Assembly: GCA_018398765.1 (NCBI GenBank)
Contig: JAHBMJ010000587.1
Location: 2,116 to 61,204, forward strand
Direction: 5' to 3'
From: Chromera velia
Lineage: Eukaryota > Sar > Chromeraceae
Length of the DNA: 59,089 nt
Positions 12,519 to 23,409 of the stretch are shown here, piece by piece. Made by a program: the position numbers and the translations under genes. Every line of letters begins with the position of its first letter. The stretch's first letter is position 1. The notes below the pieces were generated by a model, which had not been told where the DNA came from, did not search any database, and saw only the letters and a list, made by a program, of their open reading frames with translations.

Positions 12519-13755
12519 TCACCCTGTAGGCTGTTTGCCCCTCTTTCCCTGCCCGTCCCCGTTCCCTCCGGACCTGCCCCCACCCCCGCTGTAGCCGTAG
12601 GCCCTCAAGAGGGCAAAGTGGTCACGGGCGAGTTCACAGTCACCAGTTTTATATCCCCAGTGATCACAGTCGCTGCAGTAGTGCTGTTTCAAGCACTCTT
12701 CGAGACGGTGGCTCCTGTGCTCACAGTGAGGGCGCCTGCGAGACGGCCCACTCGTACGGGACCGAGGGTGGCCGTTAGTGGAGCGACCGGTCATGTTCAC
12801 GCCGTGCGTTTGCTCTAGAACAGACGGGGTGGCAGGGAGACGGGAGAAACAAGAAGGCTGGGCAAAGTGACGGAATTTTGTTACTGCACCGTCATCGCTG
12901 TCGAAAGGCATATGGGGGGCGATGCTGCTCTCAACATTCGCACGCACGGTGCTGTTGGAGATCCCGTTGATGAGGACCAGGGAGGCCAGCTGCCCCTGAC
13001 GACAGGTAAGGGGGTCAAGGAGGGGAACGAGCTTATTCTCTACCCTCCATGTGCTGAGATCAGTTTTGTCCCCCCCCCCCGGACCACACAGGGACAACCT
13101 CTTCCTGCAACGAGAGACGGGAAATTACTCGACAGGCCGACTTTACCGTCTCAATGTACTTCTCAACGTTGGGGGAGTCGGAAGTGGACAGGGTGAAGAG
13201 AGAGCAGAAGTTTGTGAACATCCGCTTGTGTTCAGTCTCCCCCAATGACTGCAAGATAAGGTTCTTGCAGTGTTCAACATCATCGGACTCGGGAGGTGAG
13301 AGATCCGAGACGAGATCATAGAGCTCAGGGTATTTCTGCAAACCCTGGCAGAATGCTGCTGCATGGATGTCAGACGGCGCACTGGCAGGCTGCAATTTGC
13401 AGTGGTCTTTAAACGCCTTGACAATCGCGACTCAACCCCCGTGCGTATCCTTACAGGGGAGCTTGCACTTCCATGGGGCGAATTTCCCCGTATCAGTGGT
13501 GGGGGTAGGAGTTGGAGACGGGACAGAAGCCGACTGAGAAAGAAATATTTGCGCCAATTTGGTGACATTGGCGGTAAGAATATCTAAGTCAGAGGGGCTA
13601 GGGCTTTGATCAGACGAGTCTTTCGAGATGAAACGACCGTCAGCCCCACGAGGTTGGTCTCCGTCCAAAGTTGGCATCAGAGAGGGAAAGATACACTCTG
13701 ATGGAGACCAACAGACCCTGAAGAGGAGAAGGAGGAAAGAACCAACTACTACCAT
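12519..13755 (-). pseudogene. Copia gag region, frameshifted at a homopolymer
   Basis: The N-terminal part is open in one minus frame from 13755 to about 13060. The C-terminal part is open in another frame from 13097 to 12519, which is the frame of pol. The switch falls at a run of about 12 C at 13069-13080 (G on the coding strand), so it is a slippage mutation or a sequencing error. The C-terminal part carries a CCHC-like zinc-knuckle region (CEHRSHRLEEC then CSDCDHWGYKTGDC) at about 12740-12650. A TGA at 12519 separates it from the protease. Confidence 0.8.
13740..13754 (-). other. Candidate primer-binding site of the copia element
   Basis: On the minus strand TGGTAGTAGTTGG begins directly after the 5' LTR. 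It starts with TGG as expected for pairing with a tRNA CCA end. The matching tRNA was not identified. Confidence 0.5.
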
Positions 13756-14048
13756 ATAATGAACTAGAGAGTCCAGTCAAGGATAGTCCAGTCAATCTTA
13801 CGGTTCTCTATACAGGAATAATACTGCACGACTTTTGTCCGGCTTCTGCTCTCATCTATTGAGAGTTGCTTTATCGAATCACTCGAAGTATTGTACGAAT
13901 CAACTTCACAACATGGATCAATGCATGCATGCTCTCCGTAATGCCTCCAGCCGCACTGCCCCGATAAGCAACGCCGCGGCTCGGGACTGGCCAAGTCGGG
14001 CCGACCACTGCATGCCCGCCGCCGCCTCTCTATAAGTGGCTGATTATA
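13755..14048 (-). repeat. Right LTR (5' LTR of the minus-strand copia element)
   Basis: About 294 bases, nearly identical to the left LTR apart from point changes and the missing 27-base duplication. It begins TATAAT and ends ATTATA, a short terminal inverted repeat. Confidence 0.9.
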
Positions 14049-14763
14049 GTTTTTCTTGGAGTCAGGTGGACATTGAAAGTCAAAGACCTCTCAAAGCTTC
14101 TCGGGCCCCCCTCCATATCACTAAACAGACAAGGCACTTCAAAATGATTCCCAGAAACCCTCCCAAGGCCCACCGTTCAGCAGCGCACAAACACTGAAGA
14201 CCAGATCGCTATTCTGCAACCTGGTACTCCAGAGAATGACATGCGATGACAGGACAAAAACTATTATCTCCTTCCTCTGTACTACTCGCTCCACCTTCCT
14301 TTCCTCTAGCTCGCCTGCTCTTCCCTTCTTGCCTCTTCCCTCTCCTTCCCTCCCTTCCCGAGTATCTTCACGTGCATGAACTTCTTCTATTTGGTAGATT
14401 CGCAGTGCTTCCTTCCCCTCTGCCACTCATTGTTTTGCCTTCAGCACCCAATGTGTTTGATGCATGACTTCTGGAGGGGCATGGCGAATCGTGAATGACC
14501 AAGATGTATGTGACAGCAAATTATGAAACAAAAGAAGCACATCACGGACACACATGTAGGCATCGCACACCCCGATATCTCAACTCGGTCGGCGCTTCAA
14601 TTTTTCACCAGAACAAGCAGGGAAGGCGGGCCAGACGAAAGAAACAGACAATTAACAGTCCCACCGACTGCGTGCCCTTCTGTCACAAGTTCCGTGTGCC
14701 CTCCATATTTGGTAGTACCGCACCAACTCCCAATCCCTCTTGTACCCATGCATACAGGGAGGA
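14049..14763. other. Region without a recognised gene
   Basis: Flank of the copia element. Pyrimidine-rich sequence around 14270-14370 is low in information. Reading frames here look like repeat shadows. Confidence 0.5.
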
Positions 14764-14862
14764 GGTCCCAGTCCTGCTGGGCGGGAATAAGGGCCGCGAC
14801 TGCGTCCTTGCTGATGTCCTTGTAGTTGGGCGTGCAGTTGGTGATGTCTGTGCCTTTGCCCC
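14764..14862 (-). CDS. Candidate exon, unknown protein
   Basis: The minus strand reads GTDITNCTPNYKDISKD and on to QQDWDLLP, followed by a donor-like GTATGC. The composition looks coding, but I could not join it with confidence to other exons, and the acceptor (near CAAAG at about 14855) is uncertain. It may be a downstream exon of the cluster at 15.3-20 kb or of a separate gene. Function not recognised. Confidence 0.4.
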
Positions 14863-15300
14863 CCCGCAAGGGAGTACAGGTATGGAAGGGAGCTAGAAGG
14901 ACAGTAGGTGGATCTCCGGATGGACTGCCCTGGCAGAAGGCCAGAGTTTACAGGCAATTAAGCAAACAGGAGAGGAAACACAAAGGATCGATGAGAGCGT
15001 GCGGGAGGACAAGAAGGAAAAGAGACAGAAGAACCTTGTACCAGATTCGTTGTCACATCTTCCACTTTGCCCGTTTTGCTCTTTAAGAGAAGAAACATAC
15101 ATTTTTTGATTCCATCCGATCGTTTTCAAACGATCTCACAGGTGGAGCGTCTCATTTTTAGAATGGACTTACAGCCTCCTGACCGAAGAGATTGTTTCGA
15201 AGTGCATGACTTGGCTGCGTCTCTGTACCTCTCTGACAAAAAATTATTTGCATTGCTATACCGTTCGAGTGACAATGTTTTGGCTGCATGGTCGAATTAA

Positions 15301-15486
15301 TTATGGCTGAACGACACCGGCCTGATCACTGCCTTCCCGGTGTTGCCGCTCTAATACAACAACAAAGTCGTGCGCAGACTCAGACTGACGATGGGCGACA
15401 ATGGGTGCCATCCAGACGATGAGCTTGCCCTGCTCCTTCCAGGTGCCGTCCTTGGCGTGAGCCCCCTCCTCTTCCTGTCTTTTACT
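15301..15486 (-). CDS. Terminal exon of an unrecognised gene
   Basis: The minus-strand exon starts after a good acceptor (CCTTGCAG, 15494-15487), reads SKRQEEEGAHAKDGTW, continues through KLIVWMAPIVAHRQ and SAHDFVVVLERQ, and stops with TAA at 15301-15303. The stretch has normal protein composition. It belongs to a minus-strand gene whose upstream exons I could not join in phase; the gene at 16.9-18.7 kb is a candidate. No domain recognised. Confidence 0.5.
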   Translation of the reverse strand, partial: SKRQEEEGAHAKDGTWKEQGKLIVWMAPIVAHRQSESAHDFVVVLERQHREGSDQAGVVQP

Positions 15487-15835
15487 CTGCAAGGAAGTAA
15501 ACAGGGGAAAGGAGCTAGGATTCAAAACACGTATGCCAAGTAGGCGCGGGTTTTCTTTTTCTTTTGATGACTGAGACCTCCCTTTCGCAAAGTAAACAAG
15601 GAATTCAGCCAAACAACAATTCGAGTAAGCGCTCGCAGAGTGAATTTGCGTCAAATCGCAAACGGATAGGAAAACACCCAGACAGGAAGACAGACTCATA
15701 GACAATTAGTAAGTAACCTGCTTGAATATTGCCAAACAGAAAGAAAAACGCGTCTCTTCTATTGGAGTTTGTGGTTATGTTGGTTGAGATTGGTTAATAA
15801 TACCTCTTCACTTATAACTCTACATAGTATACTGC

Positions 15836-15998
15836 TAACTTAACTCTGTGTGTGTGGTAGGAGGCGGTGAGGGAAGATTAGGAGCTCAATCGGATGTACG
15901 GTAGGATGGTAGAGTTGAACAGGAAGAGACCTCTGCTAATATTATACCTGGCATACGAATAATCGATCTTCCCAACCAACCCACACACACAGAGTTAA
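15836..15998. mobile_element. Small fold-back (MITE-like) element, copy 1
   Basis: About 163 bases bounded by inverted repeats: TAACTTAACTCTGTGTGTGT at the left and its complement, ending ACACACAGAGTTAA, at the right. The inner sequence differs from copy 2 except near the ends, so only the termini are conserved. No target duplication is evident. Confidence 0.7.
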
Positions 15999-16126
15999 TA
16001 GGAATAGGTAGGGGTAATGGGAGTAGGTGAGCAGGAGACTGCGAGGCTACAGACACTTTGTGAGAGGGTTATATGGGTGAGACAGGCATAGCATGAGGGG
16101 TTAACCAATAATCCAGGATTACCTGC

Positions 16127-16252
16127 TAACTTAACTCTGTGTGTGTGGTAGGAGTAGAGGTATGCATGAAAGGTAAGAGGCGTTGGAATTATAAAGAGCC
16201 GATTGGGCCCTCCCAATCCACATAACTCTCCCACACACACAGAGTTAAGTTA
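16127..16252. mobile_element. Small fold-back (MITE-like) element, copy 2
   Basis: About 126 bases with the same terminal inverted repeats as copy 1, here matching over about 22 bases at both ends (TAACTTAACTCTGTGTGTGT left, complement right). Non-coding. Confidence 0.7.
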
Positions 16253-16309
16253 CGGGCAAAAATTCAAATAAGCAAAGACAATGAGCCACTCACTTGCCCC
16301 GATATGCCC

Positions 16310-16373
16310 CGCACACGCACATACACACACATACACACACATACACATACACATACATACACGCATACACACA

Positions 16374-16430
<57 letters not shown>

Positions 16431-16464
16431 ACACAGATAAAGAGAGAGAGAGAAAGAGCACACA

Positions 16465-16532
<68 letters not shown>

Positions 16533-16566
16533 TGTCTGTCCATTTGAAAAGAAAATGAAAGAGGGG

Positions 16567-16605
<39 letters not shown>
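16310..16605. repeat. (CA)n, (GA)n and (AT)n microsatellites
   Basis: Long CA-rich run, GA runs at about 16441-16456 and 16498-16528, and an AT run at about 16570-16602. Confidence 0.9.
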
Positions 16606-16607
<2 letters not shown>

Positions 16608-16675
16608 GAAAGAAAAATGTGGGTTTTGTGCGTTTGTCTTTCCATGTGACTGACCGCGGCTTTCACGTTTCTTTT

Positions 16676-16933
16676 TCAGGCCCCTCTCAGTCCCTCTCCT
16701 GCAAATGTTTGAATAAGGAACCGAGAGGAACGAGAGAGATTCTGCTTAAGAACAGAGATTTGATGGGAACCATCAGGGAGGTAGTCAAGTGAAAGACACA
16801 AAGCGACAAAATTGCTGTCAAATGGCACATGTGGTCGCATGCACTCATTGATGAGAACCCAGCCCGAATATGTACTGCTGCGTTCACTTCGCCCTTCCTT
16901 CACGTTTCTTGCTGCTGCGATGACGTCGGAGCC
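16676..16933 (-). other. Open extension after the TAG of the previous gene
   Basis: Directly after the TAG at 16934-16936 the same minus frame stays open for 85 codons (through STYSGWVLINECMRPHV and DYLPDGSHQISVLKQ) to a TGA at 16676. It could be an alternatively spliced terminal exon, a readthrough extension or chance. Confidence 0.3.
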
Positions 16934-18660
16934 CTAAGATTCTAGCTCTAGCTGCTTGATGATCTTGCCGTCGACCCCCAGCTCCTCGACCCTCCTCTCA
17001 TCTCAAGACAAATGACACAATTAAGAACGCACAGACATCCTCCACATCGAGGACGTACACCCCCTACGGGAAAGCCGTAGCTTACCGTCGGGAGGAAAAT
17101 CTGAAGTCGGCTTGATAGACAAGCACGTGTATGGTTGTACCACATAAACCCAACAGGCTGGACTACGGTGACACGAAATCAACAGCACAGTCATGGGCTC
17201 ATGCAGCTATGCCTATTCGATCACTTACTCTGTTGGAATGCAACCACTTGGAAAGAGATGGACAGAGGAAGACGTCTGCTGATAGCGTCGTGGAGAGAAA
17301 GAGCGGGCAGCCTATAGATCGACTACTGTTGAGAGAAACCTTTAGATTTCGTCACTATGTCTGCGAATGGAGAAAAGTTATGATGCAGCGACGCTACCCA
17401 CACTGTCAGTGGTCCTATTTTGCTTAGCTCCCCTGCTCGCAATAGTGAAAGGACCAGTTTGTGATGGATAAAAGTGAAACGCAATGCCAATACACATGCG
17501 GTGGACTGACTTGTTCTGTAAAGACTTAGTCTTGAGCACCGGCCAAATTTCTCTGAAGGCGGAAATTTTCTCTTCCAGACAGTCCCCCCTGCCAGCCAAG
17601 GAAAGCGGAAAGAAGGCACATGCACTGGTTCGGTGCAGTAACGAGATTCAATGCACAAAAATTACAAGAACAGACTATCCCTTGCAGTAGACTTTCAAAA
17701 AAGGAAATCAGATGACCATGCATGCATGTGAGAGAAATTTGTCATTCCGGACCTAGATCGGAGAGAGATTAATTGGAGGAAGGAGGGAGGGGGCAGCGAC
17801 AGAAACCTACCTTGGTGTCACTACGGAGGATCATGTGCCTCCTCGGGACAGTTTTGCACCTCTCCTCCCTTCTTCTCTCCAGGACCTGTTGTTCATGAAG
17901 AGTGCCCAGCACAAGGAGGGGGGTGAAAGTCTTGTTGTATAAGAGGATGCATGCATGTTGAGGGAGGGGGCGAATCAGCAAATTGTTGAAACTGGACTAG
18001 AGACTCGGGTAGGAGGGCGAGGACGTCAAGGTGCCTTCATGGTTTGATGGCAAACACAGGTGGCCTTGCAGAGCCTAAAAGAGATCGAAACAGAAGCTGC
18101 ACAAAATGTATATGCAAGCTTCGCCACAAGGTCAGTCCATGCAAAATGCTGTACCAACTCACCAAGCATGTCCCTGGGCTCTTCTTCCTCTGCAGTCATA
18201 CTGGAAGCGCCAAAGAGCTGGTTCGTCAATGCTGTTGTACCTGCGAAGAAAGAAGAGAGACAGGTGCACGATGAAGACTTGACTTCTTCTAATGAGACTT
18301 TCTCTAGGACTTTGTGAATCTTTTTCTGCTCGTTTGTCTCCCATTGGCCTCTCCCCATTCCCTTCTGTCGTGCCCATTTGCAACCAGTGAAGTACACAAG
18401 ATTATATAGATGCGTGAGTGAAGGAATTGCAAGCTGATTGAGCGAATGAGTGAAGGAGTAGACTTTTGAAAAAGGAAATCAGATGACTATGCATGTGAGA
18501 GAAATTTATTATTCCGGACATACCTTGGCAAGAAAAGACCGACCAATGGCGAGTCGTTGTTGGAATCATTGTCTGTGTCTGTGTCCCCGAAGGAGTACTC
18601 TTTCGCAGAATAGCTCCAGAGCCTGTATCTAGGGTGAAACCCACCCCTGATCGCCTCTAC
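16934..18660 (-). CDS. Unrecognised multi-exon gene (partial model)
   Basis: Three consecutive minus-strand exons join in phase. The first is 18524-18660 (VEAIRGGFHPRYRLW to VGLFLPR, donor GTATGT). The second is 18163-18240 (YNSIDEPALWRFQYD, acceptor TTCGCAG, donor GTGAGT). The third is 17811-17991 (FNNLLIRPLPQ to RRHMILRSDTK, donor GTAGGT). A further likely exon at about 17517-17589 reads GDCLEEKISAFREIWPVL, and the last at about 16934-17000 reads RVEELGVDGKIIKQLELES then TAG; the phases of these two could not be settled. A probable upstream exon at about 18746-18882 reads YEIEKEKAAWRQNSV and on to NLLLLVFERR. I recognise no domain or family. The protein looks soluble, with charged helical stretches. 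Confidence 0.6.
17687..17760. repeat. Intronic repeat, copy 1
   Basis: Sequence from GTAGACTTT through GGAAATCAGATGA to ATTCCGGAC, matching 18458-18520 with few changes. Both lie in introns of the unrecognised minus-strand gene. Confidence 0.8.
18458..18520. repeat. Intronic repeat, copy 2
   Basis: Second copy of the 17687-17760 repeat; its end overlaps the donor of the 18524-18660 exon (CCGGACATAC on the plus strand). Confidence 0.8.
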
Positions 18661-18966
18661 CTCGCAAATTGTCCCTGACATCGAAACACCTTGCAAACGA
18701 TCTTCGATTCCGTTCAAGACAACAGTACTTCCAGCAAAGTGGGTTACCGAAAGTGCTGTCGACGCTCAAAGACTAGTAACAGAAGGTTGGTGGGCTTGAT
18801 TTTGTCTCCCTCTTGCAAACAACAGAGCCGCTGTACCGAATTCTGCCTCCACGCAGCTTTCTCTTTCTCAATCTCGTAGCTTCGTCATGCAGACACAACA
18901 AGGTATATACATACGTATAGCCATACATGCACCGGATATATATATACGCATACACATACACATGCG

Positions 18967-18967
<1 letters not shown>

Positions 18968-19012
<45 letters not shown>

Positions 19013-19019
19013 AACACAC

Positions 19020-19053
<34 letters not shown>

Positions 19054-19060
19054 GCACGCA
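18968..19060. repeat. (CT)n and (CA)n microsatellites
   Basis: CT run at about 18970-19010 followed by a CA run to about 19060, in a presumed intron. Confidence 0.9.
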
Positions 19061-19189
19061 CGCATACACACCACTGCAAATCACTCACTCACCCCCCACC
19101 CACTTACTCCCTCTTTCCCTCTCTCATGCACACACACGTAGAGGCGCGAGCACACGTATATCCACATACCCACTGCATACCTGTCTGCC

Positions 19190-19375
19190 CTTCTGGCTGT
19201 CTACCTGATTGCTTTCTTCTCTGCCTTTCTGCCTGATTGTCTGCCTGATTGCTTTCTGTTTGCCTTTCTGGCTGTCTACCTGATTGCTTTCCTCTCTGCC
19301 TTTCTGCCTGATTGTCTGCCTGATTGCTTCCTGTCCGCCTTTCTGGCTGTCTGCCTGATTGCTTGACTGTTTGAC
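19190..19375. repeat. Tandem minisatellite
   Basis: About two and a half copies of a roughly 68-base unit built from CTGCCTGATTG, CTTTCTGGCTGTCT and similar blocks. Frames open on the minus strand here are repeat-driven. Confidence 0.8.
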
Positions 19376-19896
19376 TACATGTCTGCCAAGCTGACATCAG
19401 TGCTTGCCTATCTGCTTGCAGACCTGCCAAGTGGAGTTGCTGCTGAAGGAGAAGGTCCCCCTCGGGGTCAAGGGAGGGCATCAAAGGAACAGAGGCCGAA
19501 GCGCGGAGGTGAAACGGCGTTGAGGGGCGCTGGCAGCGGCGGGTTCTTGTTGGGGGCTCGTAACTTCAGGGTCTTCTTCCTGCATGAGTGCAACCACTCA
19601 TTGGTTCTACTATTGTGAGGGCCGCAACACGCTAAGTGGGCATGCAGCGGGCAAGCCGGGCCATGCAAGAAGATCAAAATGAAGCCAGATTAAAATTTGT
19701 GCTCGTGTTTACACCTCGGCACAAATGCATTTTCAAATTTCTACCGGTTAGACATTGCGTCAGAGGCATACGAGCTGTACTGAATGGGCAGACTTATGCA
19801 GACAACAGATGCTCATCCAGTTAGTGCAAAAAAAAGAACCCATGCATGCACTTCAGGAAAGAGTTGAGGGCAGCAAAGAGGCACTTCCTGACTCAC

Positions 19897-19971
19897 CTCT
19901 CCAAAAGAGTAAGTCTTCGCACTGTTGCCCCACAGGCGATATCGGGGGTGGAACCCCTGGAAAGCCTCTAC
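19897..19971 (-). CDS. Exon homologous to the 18524-18660 exon
   Basis: 75 bases between acceptor CATGCAG and donor GTGAGT, in phase 0 at both ends, reading VEAFQGFHPRYRLWGNSAKT then YSFGE. It is clearly related to VEAIRGGFHPRYRLW..SAKEYSFGD at 18.6 kb. It is either a second module of the same gene or an exon of a tandem paralogue. A possible first exon with ATG at about 20157 (MTETTNSVLGPIQ) lies upstream but its phase does not match. Confidence 0.6.
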
Positions 19972-20909
19972 CTGCATGCTCCAAGTTTCGGATAATTAAA
20001 TTAAACAGACGTACAAGGACAAAAGATGACAAAATCTTGTCTACTCACCTTCCTTCCACTCACAACCATAAACCATGTGCGGTCATTCGACGTCATTCGA
20101 CTGACTGAAGGTCAAACTTTGAATTGGGCCAAGAACAGAATTCGTGGTCTCCGTCATGTCAATCAATGCAATGACATGCATGCATGCATGCATGCAACAT
20201 TTTTTGCATAAAAAAAAACGTGTATTATTGCGTGCCTTGCATGCGGTGTAAATTGTGTTTCAAGGGCCCGACCAGTCATTCATGCAAAATTTTGTTACGG
20301 CCATGTCACGCGGCCCCTGAAAATTAAGCTAGGGCCCAATCATCAGCTACTAAAGGCCTAATACAATCAAGTTAATTGCATTAAGTTATCACTGAGTCTG
20401 AGCCGTCTAGATGCCTTCAAAGAATTTTGAATTTATATCGATATGCATTATGAGCACTGTGACAAGCTTTGCACTCAATGGACCCAGTTTGACGATGAGG
20501 AGGTTGGAATAGCTTAGAATTAAAGAGTTCTGCCTAAAATTGCGTAATGCTATTTTTCTATACCTGAGAATTGCAGAGAAAAAATTGATATGCAGTTAGT
20601 AAAATAAAGAAAGAGACAGCAGTTCATAAGTTGTTTCACGATATTCTTAGCTGTATACATGGGAGCTATTAGTTTGCAAAATTTTAAATTTTAGCTTTAA
20701 CTTCAATTATATGTACATGCCTCAAAAGAATTCAATTATTAAGAGAAAATCCACATAGTGCTGGAATATGATTTGATCGTTGAAAAGTGTAAACCATTAC
20801 TATTTTTTATATTAAATAGCTTGTCCATGCTACAGCTTTGACAGCTCTTTATCTGGCCTTCATAATCACTGCAAATAGAAATTATGTGCCTATGCATTGA
20901 CACGGCTAG
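19972..20909. other. Intergenic, AT-rich
   Basis: Space between the unknown minus-strand gene and the PrmC gene. It contains a TGCATGCATGCATGCATGCA run at about 20177 and AT-rich sequence, with no gene recognised except the weak ATG exon candidate near 20157. Confidence 0.6.
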
Positions 20910-22170
20910 TTACCTGTCAGGGATCGAGAAGACAACAAATCGAGGGTTCCCACTCAGGTCCTTCATCCACCGTTTCAACCGAACCCCCCGGCGAGAAACT
21001 TCCGAAGGAACCGACTGCAGAAGCAAACTTGAAGACCCCCCTCCAGACCGTTTCATCTCACCCCCCCCTCCATCCGAGTTGCCTCCCAAAACGGCCTGAA
21101 GAGCCTCAGGATGGGACGCGTCGACTTCCATCCAGACCTCCCGACAGCCCCCCGAGGAAGAAGACGAGAGGACCAGAGGAGAGACGGCCAGGATCTCCCA
21201 AATCACACGAAGCCCCTCTGTCCCTGCATGCACAGAGAGCTCAGGGTTGTAATGCATGATCCAACAACACCCCTTGATGCACTCTACCCGCTCTTCTGTG
21301 TTCTGTACATCTGAACTCCAGACACATGGTATAAACACTGACTTGCGTACAAAAAAATATCAAAAACACGGCATGGCCTCTGAAGCGACTAGAAAACCCT
21401 TGATTGGTCGCCGCGGCAGAGAAATGGAGAACTGGTTGCAAACTCGTGAAAAAGGATTTCCACAAAGATACAATTAAGCACCTCACCACGAAGTCTTGTG
21501 GAGGAAAATGGAAACATAAAATTTGCGGTCACTACGGAAGGCGCAGATGTATGTACAAACGCATCTGTCTCGTCACATCATTCCGAAAAGATGACAAAAA
21601 CCAAAGTGGATCGAAAAAATATTCCTTCGCAACCCACAGACAGACCTCCGTCCAGTGCAAGTAGATCCTCAAAATCGGTCACCTGCAGGAGACCGGGAAG
21701 GAAAGGGACGGCCAGTCAAGAGTCAAATGAACTAGAATGAGCATTGATACTCTAAGCAATAGTGCACTACAACGAAACGAAAAGAAAAAAGGGGATGAGA
21801 TGAGATGATGCGCAACGTACACGCAAGTGGTATGCCAAGAGGCTCTCAGAGAACCGTCCGACATAGCTGAGGCGAAAGAAATCGATCCGACTTCCTTCCA
21901 AAAAAAGGAAGGAAGAATCAACAGAAGAGGGGGGGAACGGAAAGGGAAAAGAAGAATGAATGTATGCACCGGATGGGAAAAGACAACAACGCAGAGCGAC
22001 GCCGCCTGATTGCACACATACACGCATGCATGCAGGGCATCCACATGCACACCTCAACTCAAATTGGGGTTGCCCAGCCTCCTGCTCGTTTCTCTCATTC
22101 TACCCATCCCTCTATCTGTGTCTGTTTATTCATCTGTCCGTTTTCGGTTCTAACTGTGTCTCCACCCACG

Positions 22171-22216
<46 letters not shown>

Positions 22217-23378
22217 NNGGGGGGGCACGTGTGATTTCGAGTGTTGATCGCATCCCACCCCGTGTTTCACACTCCAGTCTTTCCACACGAACACCCGACG
22301 CCTGTCTGACCTGTTCATGCAGACCGTCGAGATCTGCAGAGGGGATGTACGGGGGGTTGCTGACAATCAGGTCATAATTCCCCCAAGGCAGCTCTGCCTC
22401 CTCGGAACGGCTCAACGCTTGAGGAAAAAGGAGAACAGAAGCCAGACCCACACGGTAAGTGCCTCCGTCGCTTGACTCAAACACCTCCTCTTCCCCGTTC
22501 AGTCCTCCCTCTCTGCTTGGGAATTCCTCTTTCAACTTGACACGGGAAGGACCTAAGCAGGCTTTCGCGTTCTCCTTCGCGAGGGCGACGGCCTCGGGGC
22601 TGATGTCTATTGCGTCAACACTGCATACACACACACATTTTCTTTCATACAGAATTTTCTTTCATACACACTCCCTGAAAAAGAATTCTGTGTGAAAGAA
22701 ATTGCGTCAACACTGCACACACGCACAAAGCGGCGTGTGGAATAGCAACAATCGAGAGAAGGGAAAGAAATGGAGGTGTAGAGCGAGAGAGCAAAGAGAG
22801 TCGATGGACTTCTGCATCCAACCTTTGTCTTGCCAAGCGTCTGCATGTCTGTGAGTCTACCAGACTGTCAGTCATTCAGTGAGCCAGTCAGTCAGTCAGT
22901 CAGTCAGTCAGTCGGTGAGTCGGTCGGTTGGTCAGTCGGTCAGTCAGCCAGTCAGTCAGACAGTCAGTCAGTCAGTCAGTCAGTCAGTCAGTCAGTCGGC
23001 GAGTCGGTCGGTCGGTCAGTCGGTCAGTCAGCCAGTCAGTCAGACAGACAGTCAGTCAGTCAGTCAGTCTAGTCAGTCAATCAGTCAGTCAGTCAGTCAG
23101 TCAGGCAGGCAGGCAGGCAGGTAGGCAGTCAGTCAGGCAGTCAGGCAGTCAGTCACGCAGTCAGGCAGTCAGTCGGTGAGTCGGTCGGTCGGTCAGTCAG
23201 TCAGGCAGTCAGTCAGTCAGTCTCTCAGCCGCTGTGCCTCTCTGTCTATCTTTTTCTCTGCCTCTCCGGCTTGGAATGTGAGAGACGACTGACTGGCAGC
23301 TGTCGCCCAGACTTTGCGCGAGTGCAAGTCCGATGGCACCCGTACCAGCACCAATATCCAAAATGCTGCACAGGAAGA

Positions 23379-23409
<31 letters not shown>

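Larger units (their letters stand above)
7908..14048 (-). mobile_element. Ty1/copia-type LTR retrotransposon, decayed
   Basis: Direct terminal repeats at 7908-8228 and 13755-14048 flank a minus-strand gag-pol region in the order gag, protease, integrase, reverse transcriptase, RNase H; integrase before reverse transcriptase defines the copia lineage. On the minus strand the right LTR is the 5' LTR. It is followed directly by a primer-binding-like TGGTAGTAGTTGG. The left LTR is preceded by an A/G-rich tract (minus strand of 8229-8269) that fits the polypurine tract. The reading frame has at least five in-frame stops and one frameshift, so this copy cannot encode an intact polyprotein. No clear target-site duplication was found; the flanks are AT-rich. 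Confidence 0.9.

Noticed and set aside
16264..16666. Long reading frames of Val-Cys or His-Thr repeats here and at 1.9, 22.2, 49.9 and 57.8 kb
   Set aside because: They are translations of TG/CA microsatellites and have no other protein content.
22830..23220. Regularly spaced CAGT blocks that could be mistaken for a CRISPR-like array or a Ser-Gln repeat protein
   Set aside because: No unique spacers; it is a tandem tetranucleotide minisatellite inside a PrmC intron of a eukaryotic gene.
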